The notes below the pieces were generated by a model that saw only the letters and a list, made by a program, of their open reading frames with translations, ran no database searches and had not been told where the DNA came from. A DNA stretch of 64,000 nt from an uncultured Pelagibacteraceae bacterium. Its GTDB lineage: Bacteria > Pseudomonadota > Alphaproteobacteria > Pelagibacterales > Pelagibacteraceae. Where the stretch lies: NCBI GenBank assembly GCA_902624315.1, contig CACNXC010000002.1:62001-126000 (forward strand), read 5' to 3'. How positions within the stretch are numbered: the first letter of the stretch is position 1; each line of letters begins with the position of its first letter. Position numbers and translations under genes: made by a program. Positions 53,405 to 62,906 of the stretch are shown here, in pieces.

Positions 53405-55188
53405 TGTTTACTAAATTTAATAAAATATCATTTTTAAAATTAAGATTATTTTCTTCAATATCTTTAATTATTCTATTATTTTTTATTTTTTTATTTAATC
53501 CTGCATATGCTGATAGTAATACTATTCAAGATGGAGGTACTACCACTGATCAACAAAATCTTGATGGAAATGGAGAAATTTTAACTGTAAAAAGCAATTC
53601 AACATTAGCTACGGGTGCAACTACTCCAGCGGCAAATGTCACTGGAGATAGTGTTTCAGTAACTGTCGAGTTTGGTTCAACTATCAGCGCTAATACTGTA
53701 ACTGTTTTTGGAAATACGACATCTGATTTGACAGTAACTAATTCAGGAACAATTACAGCAAGCGGCACAACTGCGATCGATGCAAGGGCAACAACTGATG
53801 CAACAATTATAAATAACGCCGGAGGAATAATTTCATCAAACAGAAATACTATTAGAATAAGCAAAACGGGTGGCACAAATACTACTGGTATGACAATTAT
53901 TAACTCAGGGAAAATTACAGCCACAAACGGATCTGCCATTTTTGGAACCGCTGCTGGTAATACAGCAACTATTACTAATAAAGCCGGAGGGGAAATGACT
54001 AACTCTGATAGTGATAATGCCACTATAAGAGTCGGTGCTAATTCAAATATTACTAATAGTGGATCGATTAAGAATGATGTTGGATACGACTCAATAAAGT
54101 TATATGGAAATAATTCAACAATAACTTTAAAAGACCGAGGTATTGTAGTTGGTAAAATCGCTCATGGAGCTGGTATAACCGGAAGTACTTTAAAAATAAA
54201 CCATGGTGTTGGTCAAGCTTATTACTATGACATTGATGGAGACTTTTCTCTTGAAGATTTAGATGGAAACCAAGTAGTTAAAGGTTCTGCAGGATCAGTC
54301 GGTCAAGGAGGAAGTGAAACAATTGATGAAATGTTAAGTTATAAATCAATTAATCTTAGAAATTTCCTTAATAGATACGAAAACTCAAATTTATTTAATC
54401 ATAAAGGAGGTTGGGGAGAATTATACTCAACCCTTCTTAATAGAAGTGAGGATTCTAACAGTTTAGCGATGGAATATAATTTAATTAATGTAGGAGCAAA
54501 TTTAATTTATCCATTAGAAAATTCTAATTTTATTATGATGTTTGAGGGTGGAATACAAGATTTTGCAAAAGACTATAGGATTACATATCAAAATATCTCT
54601 GGAGGTATTCATATTTTAGAGAATGATAAATTTTTTAATCTAGATACTTTTATTACTGGTGGAGTTACTTTAAAAGATGGAAAGAGAACAGTTTTAACCA
54701 ACACAGTATCATCAGGAACAGTAGATTCTAATAGTAATTTTCAAACTTATGATATCCAATTAGGAGCAAAAAAAAATAATCTAAATATCATTCCAGATAT
54801 TGGATTTACATCAAGTATGTCAATAACACCAACATATGATGAGAGTAAATTTTATTCTTGGCGAAATAGAGTAGTTGGAAACTTGTCAATTTATCTCTCT
54901 GATGATTATTTGATTAGAGATGACAAAGAGGAAAAACTAAATTTGAATTGGGCTTTAGATCTTAGAAGTGCAATTGGAGATGATGAACAGATATATTCAG
55001 TTAATGGTACAACAGCAACATATAAACCAGATAATGATTTAAAAAGAGAAATATCATTGTCAGCTAGCATGAACTATGAAAAGTATATTTTTGAAAATAG
55101 CAAAATAGGCGTCGCCTATTATGGCTTACTCTCTAGCCAAAATACTTTGAGTTTAGGTGGTAATGCTTTTTATAAAATGAATTTTTAA
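53404..55188 (+). CDS. Autotransporter-like outer-membrane protein
   Basis: A 594-residue surface protein. Signal peptide to about residue 37 (NPAYA). Residues 40-300 are a repetitive, Thr/Gly/Asn-rich passenger of short strands (for example TITASGTTAIDARATTDATI and TITNKAGGEMTNSD), the look of a beta-helix adhesin. Residues 320-594 are a beta-barrel with alternating strands and a terminal aromatic (YKMNF), as in type V secretion or related barrels. It is the least conserved-looking gene here, and the passenger is less AT-rich than neighbours. Role probably surface contact, inferred. Confidence 0.8.
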   Translation: MFTKFNKISFLKLRLFSSISLIILLFFIFLFNPAYADSNTIQDGGTTTDQQNLDGNGEILTVKSNSTLATGATTPAANVTGDSVSVTVEFGSTISANTVTVFGNTTSDLTVTNSGTITASGTTAIDARATTDATIINNAGGIISSNRNTIRISKTGGTNTTGMTIINSGKITATNGSAIFGTAAGNTATITNKAGGEMTNSDSDNATIRVGANSNITNSGSIKNDVGYDSIKLYGNNSTITLKDRGIVVGKIAHGAGITGSTLKINHGVGQAYYYDIDGDFSLEDLDGNQVVKGSAGSVGQGGSETIDEMLSYKSINLRNFLNRYENSNLFNHKGGWGELYSTLLNRSEDSNSLAMEYNLINVGANLIYPLENSNFIMMFEGGIQDFAKDYRITYQNISGGIHILENDKFFNLDTFITGGVTLKDGKRTVLTNTVSSGTVDSNSNFQTYDIQLGAKKNNLNIIPDIGFTSSMSITPTYDESKFYSWRNRVVGNLSIYLSDDYLIRDDKEEKLNLNWALDLRSAIGDDEQIYSVNGTTATYKPDNDLKREISLSASMNYEKYIFENSKIGVAYYGLLSSQNTLSLGGNAFYKMNF

Positions 55189-55287
55189 TTTTATTAGATA
55201 AAATTGCCTATTTTACCCGAAATTTACATTTATCATGGCATTTTTGGCGCATAGTAATTTTTTCTATAGTGGCTATTTAAACCTTAG

Positions 55288-55986
55288 ATGAATAATTTAA
55301 ATAAACATTTTGAGCCTAAAAATTTTAGTGACAAAGTTGCTTTGTCATTTACAAAATTTTTAAGATTTTTAGCAGATACTTTTTTTAGAAAAAGATATGG
55401 CCATAGAGCTGTAGTTCTAGAAACAATAGCTGCTGTTCCAGGTATGGTTGCAGGTATGTTGCTACATTTAAAATCTTTAAGAAAAATGGAAGATGATAAG
55501 GGTTGGATTAAAACTTTATTAGATGAAGCTGAAAATGAAAGAATGCATTTAATGACTTTCATTCATGTTGCAAAACCAACTTTTATTGAGAGAATGATAA
55601 TTCTTTTTGCGCAATTTATCTTTATAGTGACTTATGCGATAATCTATTTAATTTCTCAAAGAACGGCACACAGAATTGTTGGATATTTTGAAGAAGAAGC
55701 TGTCATAAGTTATACTGAATACCTTCATGAATTGGAAAGTGGGGCAATACCTGACGAACCTGCACCAGAGGTTGCAATAAATTATTGGAACCTTCCATTA
55801 CACGCAACTTTAAAAGATGTGGTTAGAGTTATAAGAGATGATGAGGCTGGACATCGAGATGTTAATCATAATTTTGCAAATGTAATTGATAATAGAATTA
55901 ATTCTAAAAAATACAATCAGGAAAAAGAAAGTGCCTCACAAAAAGAAAATACTTCTGATAAAGAAAAAACTTTCTCTAACAAATAA
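55288..55986 (+). CDS. aox: Alternative oxidase
   Basis: A 232-residue di-iron quinol oxidase. Ligands can all be placed: Glu45 (VLETIA), Glu84 and His87 (NERMH), a glutamate in FEEEA (135-137), and Glu186 with His189 (RDDEAGHRD). Two hydrophobic stretches (about 45-62 and 103-123) seat it on the inner membrane. It oxidises ubiquinol to reduce O2 to water without pumping protons. Short N-terminus, no transit peptide; the regulatory cysteines of plant AOX are absent. Starts 99 bp after the autotransporter. Confidence 0.92.
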   Translation: MNNLNKHFEPKNFSDKVALSFTKFLRFLADTFFRKRYGHRAVVLETIAAVPGMVAGMLLHLKSLRKMEDDKGWIKTLLDEAENERMHLMTFIHVAKPTFIERMIILFAQFIFIVTYAIIYLISQRTAHRIVGYFEEEAVISYTEYLHELESGAIPDEPAPEVAINYWNLPLHATLKDVVRVIRDDEAGHRDVNHNFANVIDNRINSKKYNQEKESASQKENTSDKEKTFSNK

Positions 55987-55998
55987 ACATAAATTATT

Positions 55999-56439
55999 AT
56001 GGAAAATAAATTAAATATTCTATGGGCATCAATGTCTGGTACAGCTGAAAACGTAGCCAATACTCTTAATGAAAAAGCAAAATCAATGGGTTTTGATACA
56101 AATCAATTGGAGTTAAACCAAGTAACTATGAACGATCTTTTAAATATGAAAAAAGTTGCAATAGTTACTTCAACTACCGGTGAAGGTGATCTACCAACAA
56201 ATGGGGAAGATTTTTGGGATGATTTAAAAAACTCAAATGAAAATTTTAAAGATTTAAAATATAGTGTTTGTGCACTTGGAGATAGTTCTCATGATATTTT
56301 TTGTGGAGCAGGAAAAAAAGTAGATGAGAAATTAACACAATTAGGTGCTCAAAAAGTATTAGAAAGACAAGACTGTGATGGCTCAGATGAGGGCTCTGAT
56401 GCTTGGGGAAATAATTTCTTAGATAAAATCAAAGTCTAA
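55999..56439 (+). CDS. Flavodoxin
   Basis: A 146-residue FMN protein. FMN loop SMSGTAENVAN near residues 12-22, TSTTGEGDLPTNGEDFWDDL around 56-75 and VCALGDSSHDIFCGAGK near 91-107 match flavodoxin-like domains of MioC and sulfite reductase. A one-electron carrier that may replace ferredoxin at low iron. It lies 12 bp after aox. Confidence 0.88.
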   Translation: MENKLNILWASMSGTAENVANTLNEKAKSMGFDTNQLELNQVTMNDLLNMKKVAIVTSTTGEGDLPTNGEDFWDDLKNSNENFKDLKYSVCALGDSSHDIFCGAGKKVDEKLTQLGAQKVLERQDCDGSDEGSDAWGNNFLDKIKV

Positions 56440-56440
56440 A

Positions 56441-56902
56441 ATGTTTAGTAAACGTAGAACACTTAAGATCTTAAGTGCATCGTTTATTTCATTAATTCTT
56501 TTTCCTTATAAATATCTGTACGCAGCAGCTAAAAAAATTATAAATCCAAAACTTACAAATGAACAAAAAGATATAATGTTTAATGAGGGTACTGAAAGAC
56601 CCTTTACTAGTTCATTACTTGATGAAAAAAGAGTTGGCTTTTACCATTGTGCAAATTGTGGAGCAAAATTATTTGCTTCTACTGCAAAATTTGATAGTGG
56701 CACAGGTTGGCCATCATTTTCAGAAGCTTTACCAGGAGCATTTAAAACTAAAATAGATTATTCATTTGGTATGAAAAGAATTGAGTATCATTGTGCAAAT
56801 TGTGGTGTACATCATGGACATGTCTTTGATGATGGACCATCATCTACGGGCAAACGATTTTGCAATAATGGTCTATGCTTGATTTTTAAACCTGAAAATT
56901 AA
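56441..56902 (+). CDS. msrB: Exported methionine sulfoxide reductase B
   Basis: A 153-residue protein. An N-terminal twin-arginine-like signal (SKRRTLKIL, hydrophobic to about residue 28) precedes the MsrB domain. Zinc ligands Cys70, Cys73, Cys118 and Cys121; catalytic Cys141 in GKRFCNN. It repairs (R)-methionine sulfoxide, here probably in the periplasm. Its stop overlaps the convergent HpsN-like gene by 4 bp. Confidence 0.88.
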   Translation: MFSKRRTLKILSASFISLILFPYKYLYAAAKKIINPKLTNEQKDIMFNEGTERPFTSSLLDEKRVGFYHCANCGAKLFASTAKFDSGTGWPSFSEALPGAFKTKIDYSFGMKRIEYHCANCGVHHGHVFDDGPSSTGKRFCNNGLCLIFKPEN

Positions 56903-58185
56903 TTTGAAAATCCGTATTTTCTAAGTCTGACATCACCGGTTCTAGCATGAGCCTCCATACCTTCGTATCTTGATATCCTAGCGCATGCAGCACCAACAGA
57001 TTTTGTAGATTCTTTAGTCATTCTTTGAAAACTCAAAGTCTTAATAAATTTACCAACAAATAATCCACCAGTGTAACGTCCAGCTCCTTTTGTCGGTAAA
57101 ATATGATTTGTTCCAGAACATTTATCACCATAAGCAACCGTTGTTTCTTCACCAATAAATAATGAACCATAATTTTTTAGTCTTTTATGAAACCAATCAA
57201 GATTTTTTGTTTGAACTTCTAAATGTTCAGGTGCATATTCATCACTAATTGTTGCCATTTCTTCATCTGTATCACATAGAATTACTTCACCATAATCTCT
57301 CCAAGCTGCCTCAGCACTTTTTCTAGGTAACTCTGGTAATTCAGCGATTAACTCTGGAACCCTTTTCATGACTTCTTCAGCAACTCTTTGACTCGTCGTG
57401 TATAACCAAGCGGGAGAATTATATCCATGTTCTGCCTGTCCTACCAAATCTACTGCAACCATCTCTGCATCAGCTTCGTCATCAGCTATCACAGCAATTT
57501 CAGTTGGTCCCGCGAATAAATCAATACCAACTTTACCAAATAAAATTCTTTTGGCTTCTGCTACAAACTGATTTCCTGGACCTACTAAAATATCTGCTGG
57601 GGAATTTTTAAATAAACCATTTGTCATTGCAGCAATCCCTGGAACGCCCCCTAAATTTAAAATGACATCTGCACCACACAAATTAGCTGTATAAATAATT
57701 GCTGGATGTGCACCCACACCTTCCTTGGGTGGACTGCAAGCAATTATATTTTTTACTCCTGCAACTTTTGCAGTTGTAACACTCATCACAGCTGAGGCTA
57801 TATGGGCATATCTTCCACCTGGTATATAACAACCGGCTGTATTTACAGGAATTAATTTTTGACCTGCATAAAGACCTGGCGATAGTTCAACCTCAAAATC
57901 TTGGCCGTAATTTTTTAATTGTGCCTCAGCAAATTTTTTTACTCTTTCATGAGAAAATTGAATATCGTCCTTCGTTTTTTGATCTAATTCTTTATCTATC
58001 TGTTCAATTCTTTCTTTTGAAACGACTATTTCACCATCATACTTATCAAATTTTTTTGTAAGATTAATACAAGCTTCTTCTTTTGAAATTTCTATTTCTT
58101 TTAACAACCCTTTAACAATTTCGTTTGTCTTACTATCGTCAGTGGAGGGAGTTTTTGGTGATTTTTTTAGGTATTTAATAGCCAT
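56899..58185 (-). CDS. hpsN: HisD-family dehydrogenase, probable sulfopropanediol 3-dehydrogenase
   Basis: A 428-residue protein with the whole histidinol dehydrogenase active site: zinc ligands Gln250 and His253 (GQAEHG), Asp354 (YGDKCSGTNH) and His413 (EAHARTG), and the catalytic pair Glu320-His321 (APEHLEV). Sequence outside the core (AIKYLKKSPK, VNTAGCYIPGGRYAHIASA) looks like HpsN of marine bacteria, which oxidises (R)-2,3-dihydroxypropane-1-sulfonate to sulfolactate, and the operon has TauABC and Pta partners and no his genes. Symbol given on context; a biosynthetic HisD is less likely. Confidence 0.7.
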   Translation of the reverse strand: MAIKYLKKSPKTPSTDDSKTNEIVKGLLKEIEISKEEACINLTKKFDKYDGEIVVSKERIEQIDKELDQKTKDDIQFSHERVKKFAEAQLKNYGQDFEVELSPGLYAGQKLIPVNTAGCYIPGGRYAHIASAVMSVTTAKVAGVKNIIACSPPKEGVGAHPAIIYTANLCGADVILNLGGVPGIAAMTNGLFKNSPADILVGPGNQFVAEAKRILFGKVGIDLFAGPTEIAVIADDEADAEMVAVDLVGQAEHGYNSPAWLYTTSQRVAEEVMKRVPELIAELPELPRKSAEAAWRDYGEVILCDTDEEMATISDEYAPEHLEVQTKNLDWFHKRLKNYGSLFIGEETTVAYGDKCSGTNHILPTKGAGRYTGGLFVGKFIKTLSFQRMTKESTKSVGAACARISRYEGMEAHARTGDVRLRKYGFSN

Positions 58186-58238
58186 AATATTTTAGATAGT
58201 ACGTTTAAAGCATTATAGATTTTTTTTCAACGAAACAA

Positions 58239-59150
58239 TTAATCTAAAGCAACAACAGCTGCAGCAATGGATGCTAATCTTGCAGGAGCTTCGTCAGAAC
58301 GGCTGGTTATTACTACTGGAACTTTTCCTCCAACAACCACTCCTGCTGCACACGCTCCACAAAAATATATAAGCATTTTTACTAATCCATTTCCTGTTTC
58401 AACACTTGGGACCAGCAATACATCAGCCATACCGGCTACACTATTTTGTATTCCTTTGATAGCTGCAGATTTTTTTGAAACACTATTATCAAATGCCAGT
58501 GGACCAAAAACATCAGCATTTAAATTTTCTTTTTTTGCTAAGTTAGTTAATTCCTCAGCTTCTTTAGAACTTGGTACACTATCTAAAACTTCTTCAGTAG
58601 CAGATAATATTGCGACCTTAGGTTTTTCAATACCAATTCTATTGGAAAAATTTATAACATTTTTAAGAATATGTAGTTTTGTTTTTACATTAGGTAAAAC
58701 ATTTAATGCTCCGTCCGTAATTATTAAAGGTTTGTCTTCTTTTCCTAAAGTCATATGCCAAATATGGCTTAATCTCGTTTTTCCTAGTAAATTGTATTCT
58801 CTTTTCAAAACTTCTTTCATTAAAACGTCAGTATGAATATGCCCTTTGACAATAATTTTAATTTTTTGCTCACTTGCTAGTTTTGCAGCAATCGTTGCTG
58901 TATTATTTTCTACAGGCTCATGAATTATCTCATAATTTGAGATATCCCATTTCAGATTCTGGGCGCATTTATTAATTTCTTTTTCATCACCAATAAAAAT
59001 TGGTTCAATTAGATTTTCTTTAACAGCATCTTGTACGGACTGCATAGGAAGAGGTTTTCCGGCATTAACAATTCCTGCTTTAACACCTTTCTTTTTATGA
59101 GCAAAATTAAGTAAGTTATCAGGACAAATAATTTCTTTATTGGAAAGCAT
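58239..59150 (-). CDS. Phosphate acetyl/butyryltransferase
   Basis: A 303-residue PTA_PTB-family enzyme without the MaoC extension. The core GLVKMLIYFCGACAAGVVVGGKVPVVITSRSD and LIITDGALNVLPNV are typical. It converts acetyl phosphate + CoA to acetyl-CoA. In sulfonate degradation Xsc releases acetyl phosphate from sulfoacetaldehyde and Pta takes it on, which fits this operon. 1 bp from the dehydrogenase gene upstream. Confidence 0.85.
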   Translation of the reverse strand: MLSNKEIICPDNLLNFAHKKKGVKAGIVNAGKPLPMQSVQDAVKENLIEPIFIGDEKEINKCAQNLKWDISNYEIIHEPVENNTATIAAKLASEQKIKIIVKGHIHTDVLMKEVLKREYNLLGKTRLSHIWHMTLGKEDKPLIITDGALNVLPNVKTKLHILKNVINFSNRIGIEKPKVAILSATEEVLDSVPSSKEAEELTNLAKKENLNADVFGPLAFDNSVSKKSAAIKGIQNSVAGMADVLLVPSVETGNGLVKMLIYFCGACAAGVVVGGKVPVVITSRSDEAPARLASIAAAVVALD

Positions 59151-59151
59151 G

Positions 59152-60171
59152 TTAATTCTTTAAATCTACTAAATCTTTTTGAATAATTTTTGACAATTTA
59201 ATTTCTTTTTTTAAGTTCATTCTAAACCTTTTATCTTTATTTTGACCAGGATACATTATTTCTTTTACTCCTTTTATCTTTGGCAATTTTTTAATTGTTT
59301 TAATATTATTCTTAATTCTTGAAGTATAATTTTTGACAAATAAGTTTGTTTTAAATGTGATAAACAAATGTCCAATATTTTGTGGACCTGAAAAATCATC
59401 AAAAGGATCCTTTACTTTACCTGCATGATTTCCACCAGTTAAAACACCACTTAGAATATCAACCATCCATGCTAAACCTGAACCTCTAAAACCTGCGATA
59501 GGTAATTGAACTCCATAAAGTGCTTTTTTTGCATCTGTCGTTGGTTTACCAAATTTATCTAATGCAACACCTTTTGGTATTTTTTGATTATTTCTAGCTG
59601 CAAATCTAATTTTTCCTCTATTAATTTTTGCAATAGCCGTATCCAATATAAATGGTACCCTTGCTCCAGTTGGGGAACCAAAACATATAGGATTTGTTCC
59701 AAACAAACTTTTTTTTGCACCATAAGGAGCTATTGCAGGTGGAGCGTTAGTATAAATCATTGTGATTAAGTTTTTTCTGACTGCTTGTTCAGCGTAGTAA
59801 CCAGATAATCCATAGTGACCACTATTTTTAACTGCCACCAAACCGACACCGGTTTTTTTTGCACATTCGATTGCTTTTTTAATCGCGATATCTGCTGCAA
59901 CGAAGCCAATACTATTATCAGCATCAATATGAGCAATAGATTGAGATATCTTTTTTACTTTTATTCTAGGTTTGGGATTGATAACTTTTTTAGATATTCT
60001 TTCACAATACATTCTTAACCTAGAAAGACCATGACCATAAGCCCCAACTAACTCGGCATTAACCAAAGCATTTGCTGAAATAACAGCATGAGGATTGCTT
60101 AATCCGTGATTTTTAAAAATTTTAATGACTTCTTTTTTAAGATTTTCTGTTTTCAAATTAGCCTTTTCCAC
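59152..60171 (-). CDS. Ldh2-family malate/lactate/sulfolactate-type dehydrogenase
   Basis: A 339-residue NAD(P)-dependent 2-hydroxyacid dehydrogenase of the Ldh2 fold. VKNSGHYGLSGYYAEQAVRKNLI holds the conserved His, and TNAPPAIAPYGAKKSLFGTNPICFG follows as in the family. ComC and SlcC sulfolactate dehydrogenases belong here, so sulfolactate to sulfopyruvate is the favoured reaction from context; malate or lactate remain possible. It overlaps the permease gene by 14 bp. Confidence 0.82.
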   Translation of the reverse strand: MEKANLKTENLKKEVIKIFKNHGLSNPHAVISANALVNAELVGAYGHGLSRLRMYCERISKKVINPKPRIKVKKISQSIAHIDADNSIGFVAADIAIKKAIECAKKTGVGLVAVKNSGHYGLSGYYAEQAVRKNLITMIYTNAPPAIAPYGAKKSLFGTNPICFGSPTGARVPFILDTAIAKINRGKIRFAARNNQKIPKGVALDKFGKPTTDAKKALYGVQLPIAGFRGSGLAWMVDILSGVLTGGNHAGKVKDPFDDFSGPQNIGHLFITFKTNLFVKNYTSRIKNNIKTIKKLPKIKGVKEIMYPGQNKDKRFRMNLKKEIKLSKIIQKDLVDLKN

Positions 60172-62083
60172 GCCATGGAATTGTTTTGTCTATTATTTTT
60201 CTCAAAGTCACATCAAATAATAAACCCAACATTCCCATTATAAATATTGTGATCCAAATAACTTCATATTGAAAATATTTTTTAGCAACGTTTTCAACAA
60301 ATCCTATGCCAGTTGTTCCAGCTAAAAACTCAGCTGCAACCAAAGTTCCCCAACACATCCCTACTGCAACTCTTATTCCTGTGAGTATCTCTGGTAAAGA
60401 ATTTGGAAAAATTACATATCTTAAAATTTGTTTTTTGGATGCACCAAGTGAGTGAGCTGCATGAATTTTAGATAACTGGGTACCAGAGGCACCAGCTCTT
60501 GCAGAAATAATCATAATTGATAATGAGACCATAAATAATAAGAAAACTTTTCCAGTATTATCAATTCCTAAAACTGAAATGATTAAAGGAGCCCAAGCCA
60601 GAGGGGGTACAGGTCTATAAAGCTCAATTAATGGATCAAAAAAACCTTTAGCAAATCTATTTAGTCCCATAAATAATCCAAGCGGCACACCAATTAATAT
60701 TCCAAACACTAATCCTAAAAATACCCTTAAAAAAGAATCCCAAATATGACCATAAGGCACGGGCACTTTAAATAACTTAAAGTCTCCTGTTACTAATTTT
60801 AAAACTTGGCCTTTAAAATTTTGTTTAACAATTCCATCTTGAGTGTGAACTGGGTATTCACCAGGTAGAATATCAGCAATCCAATCCGGTAAAATAAAAC
60901 CAATCATTTTACTAACATCAACCAGTTCTATCCATAGGAGAGGAATTTCTTTATAACCTACACTCGGTTTAAGCATTAGCATAAATTTATCAAATGTATC
61001 TGAAGGCTTAGGTAGCCATCTACCAGATCCTTGTTCCGAACAGCTTGGCCCACTTGCAACAATAGTACCTGCTGGAAATAAAAATATATCTACAAATCTC
61101 AACCCGCCTTGAGCCTTTTTTTGTGCAACATCAAAATTGATAATTGCATTTTGCATTTCATTTAATGCATTGGGTGGATATATACTTGCAAATTCTATTC
61201 GCCGTGCAATTTTAACAATATCTTTGGCATAAGTTGAAGCTACTTCTTGAGTATCATCTAAATTTTTTCGATAAGCTTTTATCTCATCTTTGAGCTCTTT
61301 TATTTTATCTTTAAATTGTGGATTATGATTTCTTAACTTAAAGAATTCATCACTAATAATTTGTAATTCTTTTGCGGCAGCATCAAATTTCAAACCTCTT
61401 TTAGTTTCAGGAACCAAAGGTACCTCGATCGTATTTTCTATGGATCCCGTTCCAGATTGAACTTTTATAATTCCCCAATCTCCTTGTTCACTTACTGCCT
61501 TTAGTCTTTCATTGGCTTCTTGTTCTGTTTCAAAAGGATATTCAGGTTTTCTAAAATTTTCAGTTAATAAGTTAATTTTACCAGTAATGTCATCTATTTT
61601 AAATTTCGTCTCATTTTCAATTAAATCCTCATTGGTTAATAAAGGAATTAGTTGAATAGTTTTGTTGATAAACTCTGTAAGATCTGTTTTTTGTTGCAAG
61701 TTTAGATCTTCAGAAAACTTAATTTCATTTAAAGTTGCTTTGAGATTTTTATTTTCTTTCTTTATTTGGGCGGTACTTTTGAATTCCCTTTCCTCTATTG
61801 GAAATTGATATTTTAAACCTAGTAAAGAGTCGTTAACTTTTGCTACTTGGCAAAGTTCATTAGCTGATTTTGGGTAAAAACCTTTCGCAATATCCCAAGA
61901 ATAATAAAGCCATACCAATAATAGAAAGCTACTTCCTACTATAATCCAGTGAGTACCACCTCTTGCTCTTTCAGGATTTCCAAAAACAGCATCGACCTTT
62001 TCAGTTTTGATTAATCTTCTTCCATAGAGAATACAGCCAATTACTGCAAAAAAAATTAAAAAGGTGACGATTTGAGTTAACAT
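60158..62083 (-). CDS. TauC-type ABC permease with large extracytoplasmic coiled-coil insertion
   Basis: A 641-residue protein, more than twice the length of TauC. Two N-terminal helices (about 3-20 and 46-64) are followed by some 300 residues rich in Lys, Glu and Gln with predicted coiled coil (for example KELKDEIKAYRKNLDDTQEV). A bridge with a Cys (GPSCSEQGSG) and LPKPSDTFDKF follows. The real permease domain is at about 430-641, with EAA loop AAHSLGASKKQILRYVIFP. The insertion should face the periplasm. Reading frame is continuous, so this is not an assembly of two genes. It overlaps the dehydrogenase gene and abuts the ATPase gene. Confidence 0.85.
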   Translation of the reverse strand: MLTQIVTFLIFFAVIGCILYGRRLIKTEKVDAVFGNPERARGGTHWIIVGSSFLLLVWLYYSWDIAKGFYPKSANELCQVAKVNDSLLGLKYQFPIEEREFKSTAQIKKENKNLKATLNEIKFSEDLNLQQKTDLTEFINKTIQLIPLLTNEDLIENETKFKIDDITGKINLLTENFRKPEYPFETEQEANERLKAVSEQGDWGIIKVQSGTGSIENTIEVPLVPETKRGLKFDAAAKELQIISDEFFKLRNHNPQFKDKIKELKDEIKAYRKNLDDTQEVASTYAKDIVKIARRIEFASIYPPNALNEMQNAIINFDVAQKKAQGGLRFVDIFLFPAGTIVASGPSCSEQGSGRWLPKPSDTFDKFMLMLKPSVGYKEIPLLWIELVDVSKMIGFILPDWIADILPGEYPVHTQDGIVKQNFKGQVLKLVTGDFKLFKVPVPYGHIWDSFLRVFLGLVFGILIGVPLGLFMGLNRFAKGFFDPLIELYRPVPPLAWAPLIISVLGIDNTGKVFLLFMVSLSIMIISARAGASGTQLSKIHAAHSLGASKKQILRYVIFPNSLPEILTGIRVAVGMCWGTLVAAEFLAGTTGIGFVENVAKKYFQYEVIWITIFIMGMLGLLFDVTLRKIIDKTIPWRGKG

Positions 62084-62881
62084 TTAATTATCTTTCCCCA
62101 TAATTTCTTCTTCCATATTCCAAATCATCTCTAATATTTCTTCACGTTTCGCAGAAAAATCTTTGTTTTTTTTAATCTCTCTTAGATCTTCTTTCAGTCC
62201 CATAGAGGCAAATGGAAGATTATATTCTTTATGAATTCTACCTGGTCGAGGTGCCATCACATATAATCTCTCACCAAGTAAAAGAGCTTCTTCAACTGAG
62301 TGGGTAATTAAAATAATTGTTTTACCTGTCTCTTTCCAAATTTTCAAAACTAGAGACTGCATTTTTTCTCTTGTTAATGCATCAAGGGCTCCTAAAGGTT
62401 CATCCATTAAGATTAGATCGGGATCATTAATCAAACATCTTGCAAGAGCAACTCTTTGCTGCATACCCCCAGAAAGTTGATAGGTTGGGGTGTTACCAAA
62501 ACCTTTTAAGCCAACTATTTCCAACCATTCATCAACTTTTTTTTGAGTTTCAATTGGATCTTTTTTTTTCATTCTTAATCCAAAGTTGACATTTTCAGCA
62601 ACTGTTAGCCATTCAAACAAAGCACCTTGTTGGAAAACCATTCCTCTCTCTACACCGGGTCCATCAATCTCTTTACTATTTAAAGTAATACTTCCGGAAG
62701 TTGGTCGAATAAATCCTGCAGTAATATTTAATAAGGTTGTTTTTCCACAACCTGATGGTCCAAGAACTGTTAATAGTTCTCCTTTTTTAAGAGTAAAATT
62801 TAAATCTTTTAGAGCGTGAACAGTTTCTCCTTTTGGAGTTTTGAAAATCATATTAAGATTTTGAGAAACTAGATCACTCAT
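62084..62881 (-). CDS. TauB-type sulfonate/nitrate ABC transporter ATP-binding protein
   Basis: A 265-residue ATPase: Walker A GPSGCGKTTL, signature LSGGMQQRVALARCL, Walker B LILMDEPLGALDALT, H-loop ITHSVEEALLL, and the C-terminal GRIHKEYNLPFA of the nitrate/sulfonate/taurine group. It abuts the permease gene. A terminator-like hairpin separates it from the binding-protein gene. Confidence 0.92.
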   Translation of the reverse strand: MSDLVSQNLNMIFKTPKGETVHALKDLNFTLKKGELLTVLGPSGCGKTTLLNITAGFIRPTSGSITLNSKEIDGPGVERGMVFQQGALFEWLTVAENVNFGLRMKKKDPIETQKKVDEWLEIVGLKGFGNTPTYQLSGGMQQRVALARCLINDPDLILMDEPLGALDALTREKMQSLVLKIWKETGKTIILITHSVEEALLLGERLYVMAPRPGRIHKEYNLPFASMGLKEDLREIKKNKDFSAKREEILEMIWNMEEEIMGKDN

Positions 62882-62906
62882 TTGTTCACTTTATATTAGA
62901 ATTTAT

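Noticed and set aside
53550-54023. Long minus-strand frame inside the autotransporter passenger
   Set aside because: A valine/proline-rich antisense shadow of the repetitive coding sequence; no ribosome site, and the plus-strand protein has signal peptide and barrel.
55105-55121. ATAGGCG/CGCCTAT palindrome near the end of the autotransporter gene
   Set aside because: Lies within the barrel coding region and is short; no regulatory context.
58267-58836. Plus-strand frame of 189 codons opposite the pta gene
   Set aside because: Antisense shadow of a well-supported Pta protein.
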